A DNA stretch of 9,757 nucleotides, taken from assembly GCA_023461075.1 (NCBI GenBank), contig JAEWNY010000011.1, forward strand, positions 1 through 9,757, given 5' to 3'. Shown in pieces: positions 1 to 8,149 of this stretch. The translations under genes and the position numbers were made by a program. Positions within the stretch are counted from its first letter, which is position 1. Every line of letters begins with the position of its first letter. The notes below the pieces were generated by a model that saw only the letters and a program-made list of their open reading frames with translations, did not search any database and was not told where the DNA came from. Source of the stretch: Pseudomonadota bacterium (GTDB lineage Bacteria > Pseudomonadota > Gammaproteobacteria > Xanthomonadales > Xanthomonadaceae).

Positions 1-263
1 GGGTACATTTTAGACATGAGCAAAAGTTCCAAGATCCCCATAGGCGCAGTCATGATGGCTGCCATATATCCTTGATTGAGATTTGGAATCGCATCCTTGA
101 ATGTGTCCACCATCGCGTACATGAGTACGTACATAGAGATAAACGACGCGACCAGCATTAGGGCTAGGCGCCCGTACATTGAGTGGCCCTTACGTTGAGG
201 CGTCGCGTGTCCCATGAGGCTGGTGGAATGAGCCGCCGAAGAATGATCGCTATGAGAGTTCAT
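1..263 (-). CDS. DUF305-type small membrane protein, N-terminal part (cut by window edge)
   Basis: The complement reads 87 codons open from ATG at 263-261 to the window start, so the C-terminal part is missing. The first 30 residues hold five His (4, 7, 12, 19, 27) and are probably cytoplasmic or metal-binding. A hydrophobic segment follows at about 31-52 (MYGRLALMLVASFISMYVLM) and a second at about 67-85, rich in Met. This layout, with VDTFKDAIPNLNQGYMAAIM between the helices, resembles the N-terminus of membrane-anchored DUF305 proteins. In those a soluble DUF305 domain follows, and they often sit near copper or silver resistance genes. The role here is not established. An in-frame TAG 18 bp upstream makes this ATG the first good start; the ribosome site is weak. 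GC is about 51%, with codons such as CTA, GGA and AAT unlike the neighbouring genes, which points to horizontal acquisition. It is transcribed away from intI, as a cassette gene would be. Confidence 0.75.
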   Translation of the reverse strand, partial: MNSHSDHSSAAHSTSLMGHATPQRKGHSMYGRLALMLVASFISMYVLMYAMVDTFKDAIPNLNQGYMAAIMTAPMGILELLLMSKMY

Positions 264-348
264 CAGCTTTAACCGAGGCTAGGGTGGGCTGAGGGTACGA
301 AACGTTCCGCGAAGAAAATGTCTGCGGGCTCTGGTTTCCTTCAAGCAG

Positions 349-436
349 GTCTAACGCCTAATAGATGTTGACTGTACGGGATAGTGCCAGGATCCGCTCT
401 GTCGGAGCGGCCGAATTCCCACACGCTATCGTGCCA
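349..436 (-). other. attI: Candidate attI recombination region of the integron
   Basis: On the minus strand, reading away from intI, positions 355-349 spell GTTAGAC. This fits the integron core consensus GTTRRRY, in which strand exchange occurs between G and TT. Eleven bases before it is AGTCAAC (373-367), an imprecise inverse core (consensus RYYYAAC). Two similar 13-mers at 377-389 and 424-436 could be accessory integrase sites, as the direct repeats of attI1 are. A 6-bp hairpin lies at 394-410. The core is about 150 bp from the intI start, a normal attI distance. The core match is seen directly; the attI assignment is inference, since attI sequences are poorly conserved between integrons. 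Confidence 0.42.
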
Positions 437-489
437 ATCTCTTATCCCGGTGTTGGAATTTTTTTGCCATCTTCCTGGTTATCTGTCGT

Positions 490-497
490 GGAGGGGG
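490..497 (+). promoter_or_regulatory. Strong ribosome binding site deciding the intI start
   Basis: GGAGGGGG lies with GGAGG ending 7 nt before the ATG at 502. The alternative ATG at 745, which would give a family-length integrase, has no comparable purine run in front (GGCCAAGGCACATTG). This supports translation from 502 and thus the long N-terminal extension. Confidence 0.5.
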
Positions 498-501
498 TGT
501 A

Positions 502-1722
502 ATGGAATTGGGACTTAGGAGCGGGGGTGTAGTCACCGAGCTTTGGCGGCGGCTAGGGCTCGTGGGGCGACGGATAGAAGATGAGCGGGAGGGCTACGGG
601 AGATTCAGGCGCCCGGATGGGGCGCAGCGCACCCCGGCGGAACCGTCGGGTCCCAAGGTGTTGGCCGACAGTCCCGGATCCGGGGCGGCGCGGAGGCTGT
701 CCGGGGAGGTCATCCCTGCCAAGTCGCCAGGCCAAGGCACATTGATGCGGGAGGCTGAGGCTTTCCAGGTCGATCTTTTCGTGATGATGCGGCGGCGCTT
801 GCAGGCTTTGCATTACAGCCGCCGGACCGAGCAGGCGTACGTGGGCTGGGTGCGCCGCTTCATCATCGCCAATGGTCGGCGCCATCCGCGACATCTGGGT
901 GGGGACGCGGTGGAGGCGTTCCTGACGAACCTGGCGTCGAGGGCGAACGTGTCTGCATCGACTCAGAATCAGGCGTTGTCGGCCCTGTTGTTCCTGTATC
1001 GGGACATCCTGCGGCTGGACCTGCCGTGGATGGAGAACGTCATTCGCGCCAAGCGTTCGCGGCGGATCCCGGTGGTGCTGTCGACGGATGAGGTGCGGCG
1101 CCTGTTGGCGATGCTGGATGGTCAATCATGGTTGATGGCGGCATTGTTGTATGGAACCGGCATGCGGTTGATGGAATGCGTGCGCTTGCGCATCAAGGAC
1201 ATCGATTTCGATCGAGGCGAGATCGTGGTTCGTGACGGCAAGGGTGCGAAGGACCGGCGGGTGCCGTTGCCGCAGCGCTTGCGGGAGCCTTTGCAGCACG
1301 CCATCGACCGGGCGCGGATGTTGCATGGGCATGATCTGGCACGTGGCCTGGGCCGGGTGTGGTTGCCCTCGGCGTTGGCCCGCAAGTATCTCAATGCGGA
1401 TCGTGATCTTGGTTGGCAGTACGTATTTCCGGCGGCAAAGCCTTCGCGCGACCCGGCGTCGGGCATGGTGCGAAGGCATCACGTGGACGAGGCGGTGCTG
1501 CAGCGCGCGGTGAAAAATGCCCGCGCCAAGGCCGGCATCCTGAAGCCCGCGACCTGCCATACGTTGCGGCATTCGTTTGCCACGCATCTGCTGGAGGCGG
1601 GACATGACATCCGCACGGTGCAGGAGTTGCTGGGGCACAAGGATCTGTCGACGACGCAGATCTACACGCACGTGCTCGGCCGCGGCGCGGGAGGTGTGTT
1701 CAGCCCACTGGATCGGATGTAG
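502..1722 (+). CDS. intI: Integron integrase (IntI-type tyrosine recombinase)
   Basis: Site-specific tyrosine recombinase that inserts and excises gene cassettes by attI x attC recombination. The SAM-like N-terminal DNA-binding domain starts near residue 88 (RRRLQALHYSRRTEQAYVGW). The catalytic residues are all present: R222 in TGMRLME, K247/K250 in GKGAKDRR, H353 and R356 in HTLRH, H379 in LLGHKD, and nucleophile Y388 in IYTHV. Residues 288-311 (beginning LPSALARKY, ending GWQYVFPA) are the extra patch that separates IntI from XerC/D and phage integrases. IntI proteins are usually about 320-340 aa; this one is 406 because of an unmatched first 81 residues, low-complexity and rich in R, G and P. 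ATG 502 is chosen for its GGAGG; ATG 745 is the alternative. It ends 27 bp from the end of convergent mfd. No LexA box (CTGT-N8-ACAG) was found upstream. The gene looks intact and host-like in GC. Confidence 0.93.
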   Translation: MELGLRSGGVVTELWRRLGLVGRRIEDEREGYGRFRRPDGAQRTPAEPSGPKVLADSPGSGAARRLSGEVIPAKSPGQGTLMREAEAFQVDLFVMMRRRLQALHYSRRTEQAYVGWVRRFIIANGRRHPRHLGGDAVEAFLTNLASRANVSASTQNQALSALLFLYRDILRLDLPWMENVIRAKRSRRIPVVLSTDEVRRLLAMLDGQSWLMAALLYGTGMRLMECVRLRIKDIDFDRGEIVVRDGKGAKDRRVPLPQRLREPLQHAIDRARMLHGHDLARGLGRVWLPSALARKYLNADRDLGWQYVFPAAKPSRDPASGMVRRHHVDEAVLQRAVKNARAKAGILKPATCHTLRHSFATHLLEAGHDIRTVQELLGHKDLSTTQIYTHVLGRGAGGVFSPLDRM

Positions 1723-1749
1723 TGCTGTATGCCGCGCCGCCGGAGTCGG

Positions 1750-4700
1750 TCAGGACGAGATCGACAGCAGGGCGAACAGGCTGCGCGCGACCTGCATCCG
1801 GGAAGCGGCATCGGGCAAGTCGAGATGGGTCAGCCGCAGCTTGTCGCCGCCGTCCATCTGGTAGCGCTTGGGCTGGCTTTGGATCATCCGGATGATCGAC
1901 ATCGGGTCGATGCGTGGTTGCGGGACAAATTGCACGCGCCCGGTTTTTTCGCCGATCTCCAGTTTGCGGATGCCGAGCCGTTGCGCTTCCAGCTTGAGTT
2001 CGGCGATGGCGAAGAGGTTCTTCGCGGCCTCCGGCAACAGACCGAAGCGATCGATCATCTCGACCTGCAGTTCGCGCAGGGCGTCGGCATCGCGCGCGGA
2101 ACTGATGCGCTTGTAGAGCGTGAGCCGCGCATGGACATCAGGCAGGTAATCCGTGGGGATCAGTGCGGGAACATGCAGCTCGACTTCGGCTCCGCGGTGT
2201 TCGGCGGCATCGACATCGGGGAGCTTGCCCTGCTTGATCGAGGTGACCGCGCGCTCTAGCAATTCCGTGTACAGCGAGAAGCCGATCTCCGCCATCTGCC
2301 CGCTCTGTTCCTCGCCGAGCAGCTCGCCGGCGCCGCGGATCTCCAGATCGTGGGTGGCGAGGGTGAACCCGGCGCCGAGTTCGTCCATCGAGCTGATCGC
2401 GTCGAGTCGCTTCCTCGCATCCTCGGTGATCGAGCGGCGGTCCGGGATGACCAGATAGGCGTAAGCGCGGTGGTGCGAACGGCCGACGCGCCCGCGCAGC
2501 TGGTGTAGCTGGGCGAGGCCAAACTTGTCGGCGCGGTTGATGATGATTGTGTTGGCGTTGGGAATATCGATGCCGGATTCGATGATGGTGGATGCGAGCA
2601 ACACGTTATGGCGCTGGCGGTGGAAATCCAGCATCACCTGCTCGAGCTCGCGCTCGGGCATCTGGCCATGGGCAATGCCGATGCGCGCTTCCGGCACCAT
2701 TTCCTCGAGCTCGCGCTGCATCCGGCCGATGCTTTCGACATCGTTGTGCAGGAAGTAGAGCTGGCCGCCGCGCGCCAGTTCGCGTTGGAAGGCCTCGCGC
2801 AACAGGGCGCCGTCCCAAGGAGTAACGAAGGTCTGCACGGCGAGGCGGTTGGCCGGAGGCGTCGCGATGATCGAGAGGTCGCGCAGGCCGGCCATCGCCA
2901 TGTTGAGCGTGCGCGGGATCGGCGTGGCGGTGAGCGTCAGCAGGTGCACATTGGCGCGTAGTGCCTTCAAGGCTTCCTTGTGGCGCACGCCGAAGCGTTG
3001 CTCCTCGTCGACGATGACCAGGCCCAGGTCCTTGAAGCGCACGTCGGGCGAGAGCAGCTTGTGGGTGCCGACGATGACGTCGATCTCGCCGCGCGCGACT
3101 TTCTCAAGCGCGGCATCGGTGTCCTTCTTCGACTTGAAGCGCGAGAGCACTTCCACGCGCAGCGGCCAGTCGGCGAAGCGGTCGCGGAAATTGCGGTAAT
3201 GCTGTTCGGCGAGCAAGGTCGTCGGCACCAGCACCGCGACCTGCTTGCCGGCGGTGGCGGCGACGAAGGCGGCGCGCACGGCCACTTCGGTCTTGCCGAA
3301 GCCGACATCGCCGCAGACCACGCGATCCATCGGCTGCGAGGAGGCCAGGTCGCGGATCACCGCTTCGATCGCGGCGTGCTGGTCGGGGGTTTCCTCGAAC
3401 GGGAAGCTGGCGGCGAACGGCTCGTACATCGCGCGGTCGACTTCCAGCGCGATGCCTGCGCGGGCGCGGCGCTTGGCCTGGATTTCGAGCAGTTCGGCGG
3501 CGACATCGCGCACCTTGTCGGCGGCTTTCTTCTTCGCCTTCGTCCATTGCTCGCCACCGAGCGAGTGCAATGGCGCGGTCTCCGGCGAGGCACCGGAATA
3601 GCGCGAGACCAGGTGCAGTTGCGCAACCGGCACGTAGAGGCGGTCGCCCTTGGCGTACTCGATGTCGAGGTATTCGCCTTGCTCGCCGCCGGCTTCGAGC
3701 GTGATGAGCCCGCGATAGCGGCCGACGCCGTGGTCCTCGTGGACGATCGGTGCGCCCTCGGTCAATTCGCCGAGGTCGCGGATGATCGCTTCGGGCTCGC
3801 GGCCGACGCGCTTGCGGCGACGCGGCTGCGAGGCGCGCTCCGGGTAAAGCTGGCGTTCGGTGAGGAGGGCGCGGGTCGGTGTATCGATCGCGAAGCCGTC
3901 CTCGAGCGGGGTGACGGTGATCGCGAAACGCTCGGCAGGCGCGTCGTGCAGCGAATGCAGGACCTCGGGCTTGAGATCGGCGGCGGCGAGCACTTCCAGC
4001 AGTGCCTCGCGGCGGCCGGCGGATTCGGCGGCGATGACGACATCGCCCTCGTAACTCCGCAGGAAAGCCTTGAGCGCGGAGGCGGGTTCGGCGTGGTGCT
4101 CGGACAGGGGCAGGTTGGGCACCGGCTGCACGCCGAGCACGTGGGCTTCTTCGTGACGCGGATGCGCGTCATCGACGACCTCGATGCGCGTGCCGGTATT
4201 GAGCCGTTCGCGCAGCGCGACCGGGGTGAGGTAGAGCGCTTCGGGCGGCAGCAACGGGCGTTCGGCATCGTGGCGGCGCTGCTCGTATCGCTCGCCGGTC
4301 TGCATCCAGAACTTGTCGGCAGCCTCGCCCACGCCGTCGGCCAGCAGCGGCAGGGTGCCCTCCGGCAGGTAGTCGAACAGCGTGGAGGTGGATGCCGCAT
4401 CGCGCCGGGCCTCGAAGAACAGCGGCAACCAGGCCTCGATGCCGGCCGGCGCCAGTCCGTTCTTCAGATCCTGGTACAGCGCCGAACGGCGGGTGTCGAT
4501 GCCGAAATCGTCGCGCAGGGCGGTCATCGCGCGTTCGCGGGCCGCTTCGTCCATCGGCACTTCGCGGCCGGGCAGCAGGCGCACTTCCTCGACGCGGTCA
4601 CCTGAGCGCTGGCTTTCGGCATCGAAGGCGCGGATCGAATCGATTTCGTCATCGAACAATTCGATGCGGTAGGGCGTGTCGGTGCCCGTCGGATGGACGT

Positions 4701-5229
4701 CGAGCAGGCCCCCGCGCACCGCGAAGTCCCCGGGATCGAGCACCTGCGGCACGTTGCGGTAGCCAGCCGACTCCAACCGGCGTTTCTCGGCATCGAGATC
4801 GAGGCGGGCGCCGACGCGGTAGTCGAAACTGCCGCCGACTACGTGCGAGAGCGGGGCCAATCGCTGCAACAGCGTCTGCACCGGGACGATGACGATGCCG
4901 CGCTTGAGCGTCGGCAGGCCGTGCAGGGTGGCCAGGCGCTGCGAGACGATGTCCGGATGCGGGCTGAAACTGTCGTAGGGCAGGGTTTCCCAGTCCGGGA
5001 ACGGCAGCAGCGGCAGCGCTGCCGGGTCGCGGATCAGGGTGCGCAGGTCGGATTCGAGCTGGTGGGCCTGCTGGTTGTCCGCGGCGATGAGCAGCAACGG
5101 TGCGTCGAGCGCGGACGCCGCTTGCGCGATCGCCCAAGCCAGGCCGGAGCGACTCGCGGGCGCACGCCACCACGCGCGCGAATGGCCGGCGCGGGGCAGC
5201 AGGTGTCGGAAATCGGGGGAGGACGCCAT
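1750..5229 (-). CDS. mfd: Transcription-repair coupling factor Mfd
   Basis: Cytoplasmic ATP-dependent DNA translocase that removes RNA polymerase stalled at lesions and recruits UvrA for nucleotide excision repair. At 1159 aa it is full length for the family. The UvrB-like N-terminal module includes WETLPYDSFSPH (80-91) and the UvrA-contacting strand region RIELFDDEIDSIRAFD (188-203). The CarD-like RNA polymerase interaction domain spans about 487-570 (GVGRY at 501). The RecG-like motor has Walker A GDVGFGKT (640-647), DEEQ (741-744), TATP (767-770) and motif VI LRGRVGRS (911-918), followed by THDLEIRGAGELLGEEQSG (959-977). The autoinhibitory C-terminal domain occupies roughly 1010-1150. The ATG at 5229 has a modest AGGCGG in front. 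The upstream GNAT gene ends 49 bp away on the same strand, so co-transcription is possible. No frameshift or missing motif was seen. Confidence 0.98.
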   Translation of the reverse strand: MASSPDFRHLLPRAGHSRAWWRAPASRSGLAWAIAQAASALDAPLLLIAADNQQAHQLESDLRTLIRDPAALPLLPFPDWETLPYDSFSPHPDIVSQRLATLHGLPTLKRGIVIVPVQTLLQRLAPLSHVVGGSFDYRVGARLDLDAEKRRLESAGYRNVPQVLDPGDFAVRGGLLDVHPTGTDTPYRIELFDDEIDSIRAFDAESQRSGDRVEEVRLLPGREVPMDEAARERAMTALRDDFGIDTRRSALYQDLKNGLAPAGIEAWLPLFFEARRDAASTSTLFDYLPEGTLPLLADGVGEAADKFWMQTGERYEQRRHDAERPLLPPEALYLTPVALRERLNTGTRIEVVDDAHPRHEEAHVLGVQPVPNLPLSEHHAEPASALKAFLRSYEGDVVIAAESAGRREALLEVLAAADLKPEVLHSLHDAPAERFAITVTPLEDGFAIDTPTRALLTERQLYPERASQPRRRKRVGREPEAIIRDLGELTEGAPIVHEDHGVGRYRGLITLEAGGEQGEYLDIEYAKGDRLYVPVAQLHLVSRYSGASPETAPLHSLGGEQWTKAKKKAADKVRDVAAELLEIQAKRRARAGIALEVDRAMYEPFAASFPFEETPDQHAAIEAVIRDLASSQPMDRVVCGDVGFGKTEVAVRAAFVAATAGKQVAVLVPTTLLAEQHYRNFRDRFADWPLRVEVLSRFKSKKDTDAALEKVARGEIDVIVGTHKLLSPDVRFKDLGLVIVDEEQRFGVRHKEALKALRANVHLLTLTATPIPRTLNMAMAGLRDLSIIATPPANRLAVQTFVTPWDGALLREAFQRELARGGQLYFLHNDVESIGRMQRELEEMVPEARIGIAHGQMPERELEQVMLDFHRQRHNVLLASTIIESGIDIPNANTIIINRADKFGLAQLHQLRGRVGRSHHRAYAYLVIPDRRSITEDARKRLDAISSMDELGAGFTLATHDLEIRGAGELLGEEQSGQMAEIGFSLYTELLERAVTSIKQGKLPDVDAAEHRGAEVELHVPALIPTDYLPDVHARLTLYKRISSARDADALRELQVEMIDRFGLLPEAAKNLFAIAELKLEAQRLGIRKLEIGEKTGRVQFVPQPRIDPMSIIRMIQSQPKRYQMDGGDKLRLTHLDLPDAASRMQVARSLFALLSISS

Positions 5230-5278
5230 CAGCCGCCTAGTTTAACGGCTCCGGGTTGCCGGGCTCAGGTCGCGCGGC

Positions 5279-5857
5279 TCAGGCTGACGCGGACTCCGCG
5301 TCCTCGTCGGGGTGTTGCTCGCGCAGGTCCAGCATGACCCGGATCAGGCCGGGGCTGTCGTCATCGCGCTGGCGCACGAAGCCGAGCGATTCGCACAACG
5401 CCAGCATCGGGTGGTTCTGGTCGAAGACATCGCCATACAGGCGCTCGACCTTCTGCCCGCGCGCCCAACGCACCAGGCGCAGCATCAGGTGCCGCCCCAG
5501 GCCCATCGCGCGGATGTACTTGCTGACCAGGATCGAGTACTCGGCATCGCGGGTGTTCTCGATCAGGAACACGCGGCCGACCGCGCCGATCAATGCTTCG
5601 CCGGCGGGGTAGGGCTCGGCGGCGACCAGGGCGAACTCACTGCGCGGATCGGGGTGGGTCAGGCGATGGACCTCGTCATCGGTCAAGCCCTTGATCGAGT
5701 GCAGGTAGCGGTTGCGGATCTCGTCGGGCTCGAGCAGCGAAAACGAGGCCTGAATCGGCGCGGCGTCCTCCGGGCGGATCGGGCGGATCAGGATCTCGCG
5801 ACCATTGGCGAGGCGGAGCGACTCATGCCAAGGGGGAAGTCGATTGCGGGCAGCCAT
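5279..5857 (-). CDS. GNAT-family N-acetyltransferase
   Basis: Predicted acetyl-CoA-dependent N-acetyltransferase of 192 aa; the substrate is unknown. It opens with LANGREILIRPIRPEDA (16-32), the beta1-alpha1 entry common in GNATs and especially like the acetyltransferase module of Pat/YfiQ-type lysine acetyltransferases. The pyrophosphate-binding loop of motif A is R116-A-M-G-L-G121, followed by the helix RHLMLRLVRWARGQ. Motif B is at N148-HPMLALCESLGF (148-160). It is a single-domain protein: the long acyl-CoA synthetase-like part of Pat is absent, and no cyclic-nucleotide domain is visible. The acidic tail DEDAESASA is probably disordered. It starts divergently from the YjbR gene and lies 49 bp upstream of mfd on the same strand, so they may share a transcript; a functional link to repair is not implied. 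Family is sure, substrate is not. Confidence 0.9.
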   Translation of the reverse strand: MAARNRLPPWHESLRLANGREILIRPIRPEDAAPIQASFSLLEPDEIRNRYLHSIKGLTDDEVHRLTHPDPRSEFALVAAEPYPAGEALIGAVGRVFLIENTRDAEYSILVSKYIRAMGLGRHLMLRLVRWARGQKVERLYGDVFDQNHPMLALCESLGFVRQRDDDSPGLIRVMLDLREQHPDEDAESASA

Positions 5858-5898
5858 GGCCGTATCCTGCCACGGGTTCCGTGAACAGGGTGTTGCAG

Positions 5899-6246
5899 AT
5901 GAATGCAGCGAAGCTGAGGAAAATTGTCTCTGGCTGGGCGGGCGTCACCGAGGACGTCAAGTGGGGTTGCGACATCGTCTGGTCCGTCGGCGGCAAGATG
6001 TTCTGCGTGATCGGCGAGGACAGCCGCACGGGGCCAAGCCTGAAGGTCCATGACGAGGCCTTCCTCCCGATGACCGACCGGCCCGGCATCATCCCGGCGC
6101 CTTACCTGGCCCGCGCCCACTGGGTGCTGCTGGAGGATCCGAAGGCCCTGCCGGATGCGGAGTTGAAGGCGGTATTGCGGACCAGCTACGAGCTGGTGCG
6201 GGCCAAGCTGTCGAAGAAACTGCAGCGCGAACTCGCCGACGTCTGA
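5899..6246 (+). CDS. MmcQ/YjbR family protein
   Basis: Small cytoplasmic protein of 115 aa with the YjbR/MmcQ (CyaY-like fold) signature. Seen: GVTEDVKWG (15-23), VGGKMFCVI (30-38) and RPGIIPAPYLARAHWV (61-76), then a C-terminal helix SYELVRAKLSKKLQREL. The family is usually annotated as DNA-binding on structural grounds, but its biological role is not settled. ATG 5899 is chosen because family members begin about 15 residues before the EDVKWG motif and because AGGG lies 8 nt upstream. An in-frame GTG at 5881 would add MNRVLQ and leave only 23 bp to the divergent GNAT gene. Either way, the promoter of this gene must overlap the 5' part of the GNAT gene or the very short gap. It ends 3 bp from the stop of the convergent DUF808 gene. 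Confidence 0.9.
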   Translation: MNAAKLRKIVSGWAGVTEDVKWGCDIVWSVGGKMFCVIGEDSRTGPSLKVHDEAFLPMTDRPGIIPAPYLARAHWVLLEDPKALPDAELKAVLRTSYELVRAKLSKKLQRELADV

Positions 6247-6249
6247 GGC

Positions 6250-7188
<939 letters not shown>

Positions 7189-7257
7189 GGGCGTCAGGGC
7201 TGGCTGGGTCGGCGGATTCTCGCACAGCGCCAAGCGAGTGCCGCGTGCAGCGTCAGA

Positions 7258-8112
7258 TCAGGCGGGCGCCCGCAGCCATTCCACGATGGCGCGACCGGGC
7301 CCGCCCTCGCCCAACGCGCCCGCCAGCGCGGCCAGCGTCGGCGTCAGCGCGGCATCCAGCTGCCACGGCGGGTTCCATACGGCGAGGCCGCTGCCGTTCA
7401 TCCGCAACGGCGAATCGTCGGGCCGGACGTGCAGTTCGAGGCGCAAGGCGGATTTTGCCGGCATCGCCGCTGCGCGGCGCATCGCCGAGGCCAGTGCGCG
7501 GGCCTGCTTGACCGGATACCACAGCGCGAAACAGCCCTGCGGCCAGCGTTCGAGTCCCTCGCGCACCGCACCGAAGGCGACATCGAACTCGGCCAGCTGC
7601 GCCTCGAACGGCGGGTCGACGAGGACCAGGCCGCGATTGAAGCGGGTATCGCCGAATCGGGGCGGCAGCAATGCCTTCATCGCCGCATAGCCATCGCGCG
7701 CATGGACCGCGATGCGCGGCTCATCGACGAAATTCGCCTTGAGCGCATGCGCCTCTTCCGCCTGCAGCTCGCATGCGGCGATTCGGTCTTGGGCTCGCAG
7801 GGCATAGGCGAGCAACCACGGCGAACCGGGATAGGCATCCCCACCATCGCGGGCACGGCAGGCGGCCACCGCATCCAGATAGCGGTCGATGGCCGGATCG
7901 AGCCCGCGCCGCAGCCTGCCGATGCCGCCCTCGGCCTCACCGGTGCGCGTGGCCTGATCACCCGTGAGCTGGTACAGGCCGCGCCCGGCATGGGTGTCCA
8001 GCGCGAAGATCGGCGCCGGTTTGGCAGTGAGCGCATCGCAGATCGCCAACAGCGCGACGTGCTTGAGGACATCGGCATGGTTGCCGGCATGGAAGCCGTG
8101 GCGATAGTTCAT
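7258..8112 (-). CDS. rlmJ: 23S rRNA (adenine2030-N6)-methyltransferase RlmJ
   Basis: SAM-dependent methyltransferase that modifies A2030 of 23S rRNA. At 284 aa it is close to the E. coli protein of 280 aa. The N-terminal MNYRHGFHAGNHADVLKHVA is the family hallmark. The SAM-binding loop is DTHAGRG (39-45), and the catalytic motif, D166-P-P-F, stands in the position of the D/NPPY/F motif of N6-adenine methyltransferases. LWYPVK is also a family block. The reading frame stays open well upstream to 8826, but that part runs antisense through creB. Family conservation begins exactly at ATG 8112, so that start is used. A weak GAGAATGG lies upstream. It is divergent from creB across 69 bp, with DUF808/yedI downstream on the same strand. 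Confidence 0.97.
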   Translation of the reverse strand: MNYRHGFHAGNHADVLKHVALLAICDALTAKPAPIFALDTHAGRGLYQLTGDQATRTGEAEGGIGRLRRGLDPAIDRYLDAVAACRARDGGDAYPGSPWLLAYALRAQDRIAACELQAEEAHALKANFVDEPRIAVHARDGYAAMKALLPPRFGDTRFNRGLVLVDPPFEAQLAEFDVAFGAVREGLERWPQGCFALWYPVKQARALASAMRRAAAMPAKSALRLELHVRPDDSPLRMNGSGLAVWNPPWQLDAALTPTLAALAGALGEGGPGRAIVEWLRAPA

Positions 8113-8149
8113 CGCGCCATTCTCGCATCGACTTCGCGCCGGCCACACA

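Larger units (their letters stand above)
1..1722. mobile_element. Putative edge of a chromosomal integron (intI, candidate attI, start of first cassette)
   Basis: Three elements occur in the order expected of an integron. They are a complete integron-type integrase (502-1722), a GTTRRRY core-site match upstream of it, and a low-GC gene transcribed away from the integrase (complement of 263-1). Seen: GC is about 51% in bases 1-240, against about 67% in a sampled line of intI (1021-1080). Known: in integrons, cassettes enter at attI beside the 5' end of intI, and their genes mostly read away from intI. Inferred: the array continues left of base 1. No attC site is inside the window, so the cassette nature of the first gene is unproven. 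The right edge abuts mfd with no direct repeat or transposase seen. Confidence 0.55.

Noticed and set aside
368..396. TTGACT at 368-373 as the -35 of an intI promoter
   Set aside because: No acceptable -10 hexamer at 16-18 bp (GGATCC/GATCCG region); the hexamer also overlaps the putative inverse core.
361..501. LexA box (CTGT-N8-ACAG) controlling intI
   Set aside because: CTGT at 373-376 is followed by GTGC instead of ACAG at the right spacing; no other candidate was found by eye.
1126..1671. 181-codon open frame antisense to intI
   Set aside because: Shadow of the integrase frame; all catalytic motifs are on the plus strand.
2980..4605. 541-codon open frame on the plus strand
   Set aside because: It is wholly antisense to mfd; the translation is low-complexity (G, A, R, E, D, V), with no recognisable domain. 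It is a typical GC-rich shadow frame.
5246..5263. CCGG-GTTG-CCGG mini hairpin between the GNAT gene and mfd, considered as a terminator or attenuator
   Set aside because: Only 4 bp of stem, no T run, and too short to stand out in GC-rich DNA.
5312..5884. 190-codon open frame on the plus strand over the GNAT gene
   Set aside because: Antisense to a gene with clear GNAT motifs; no domain of its own.
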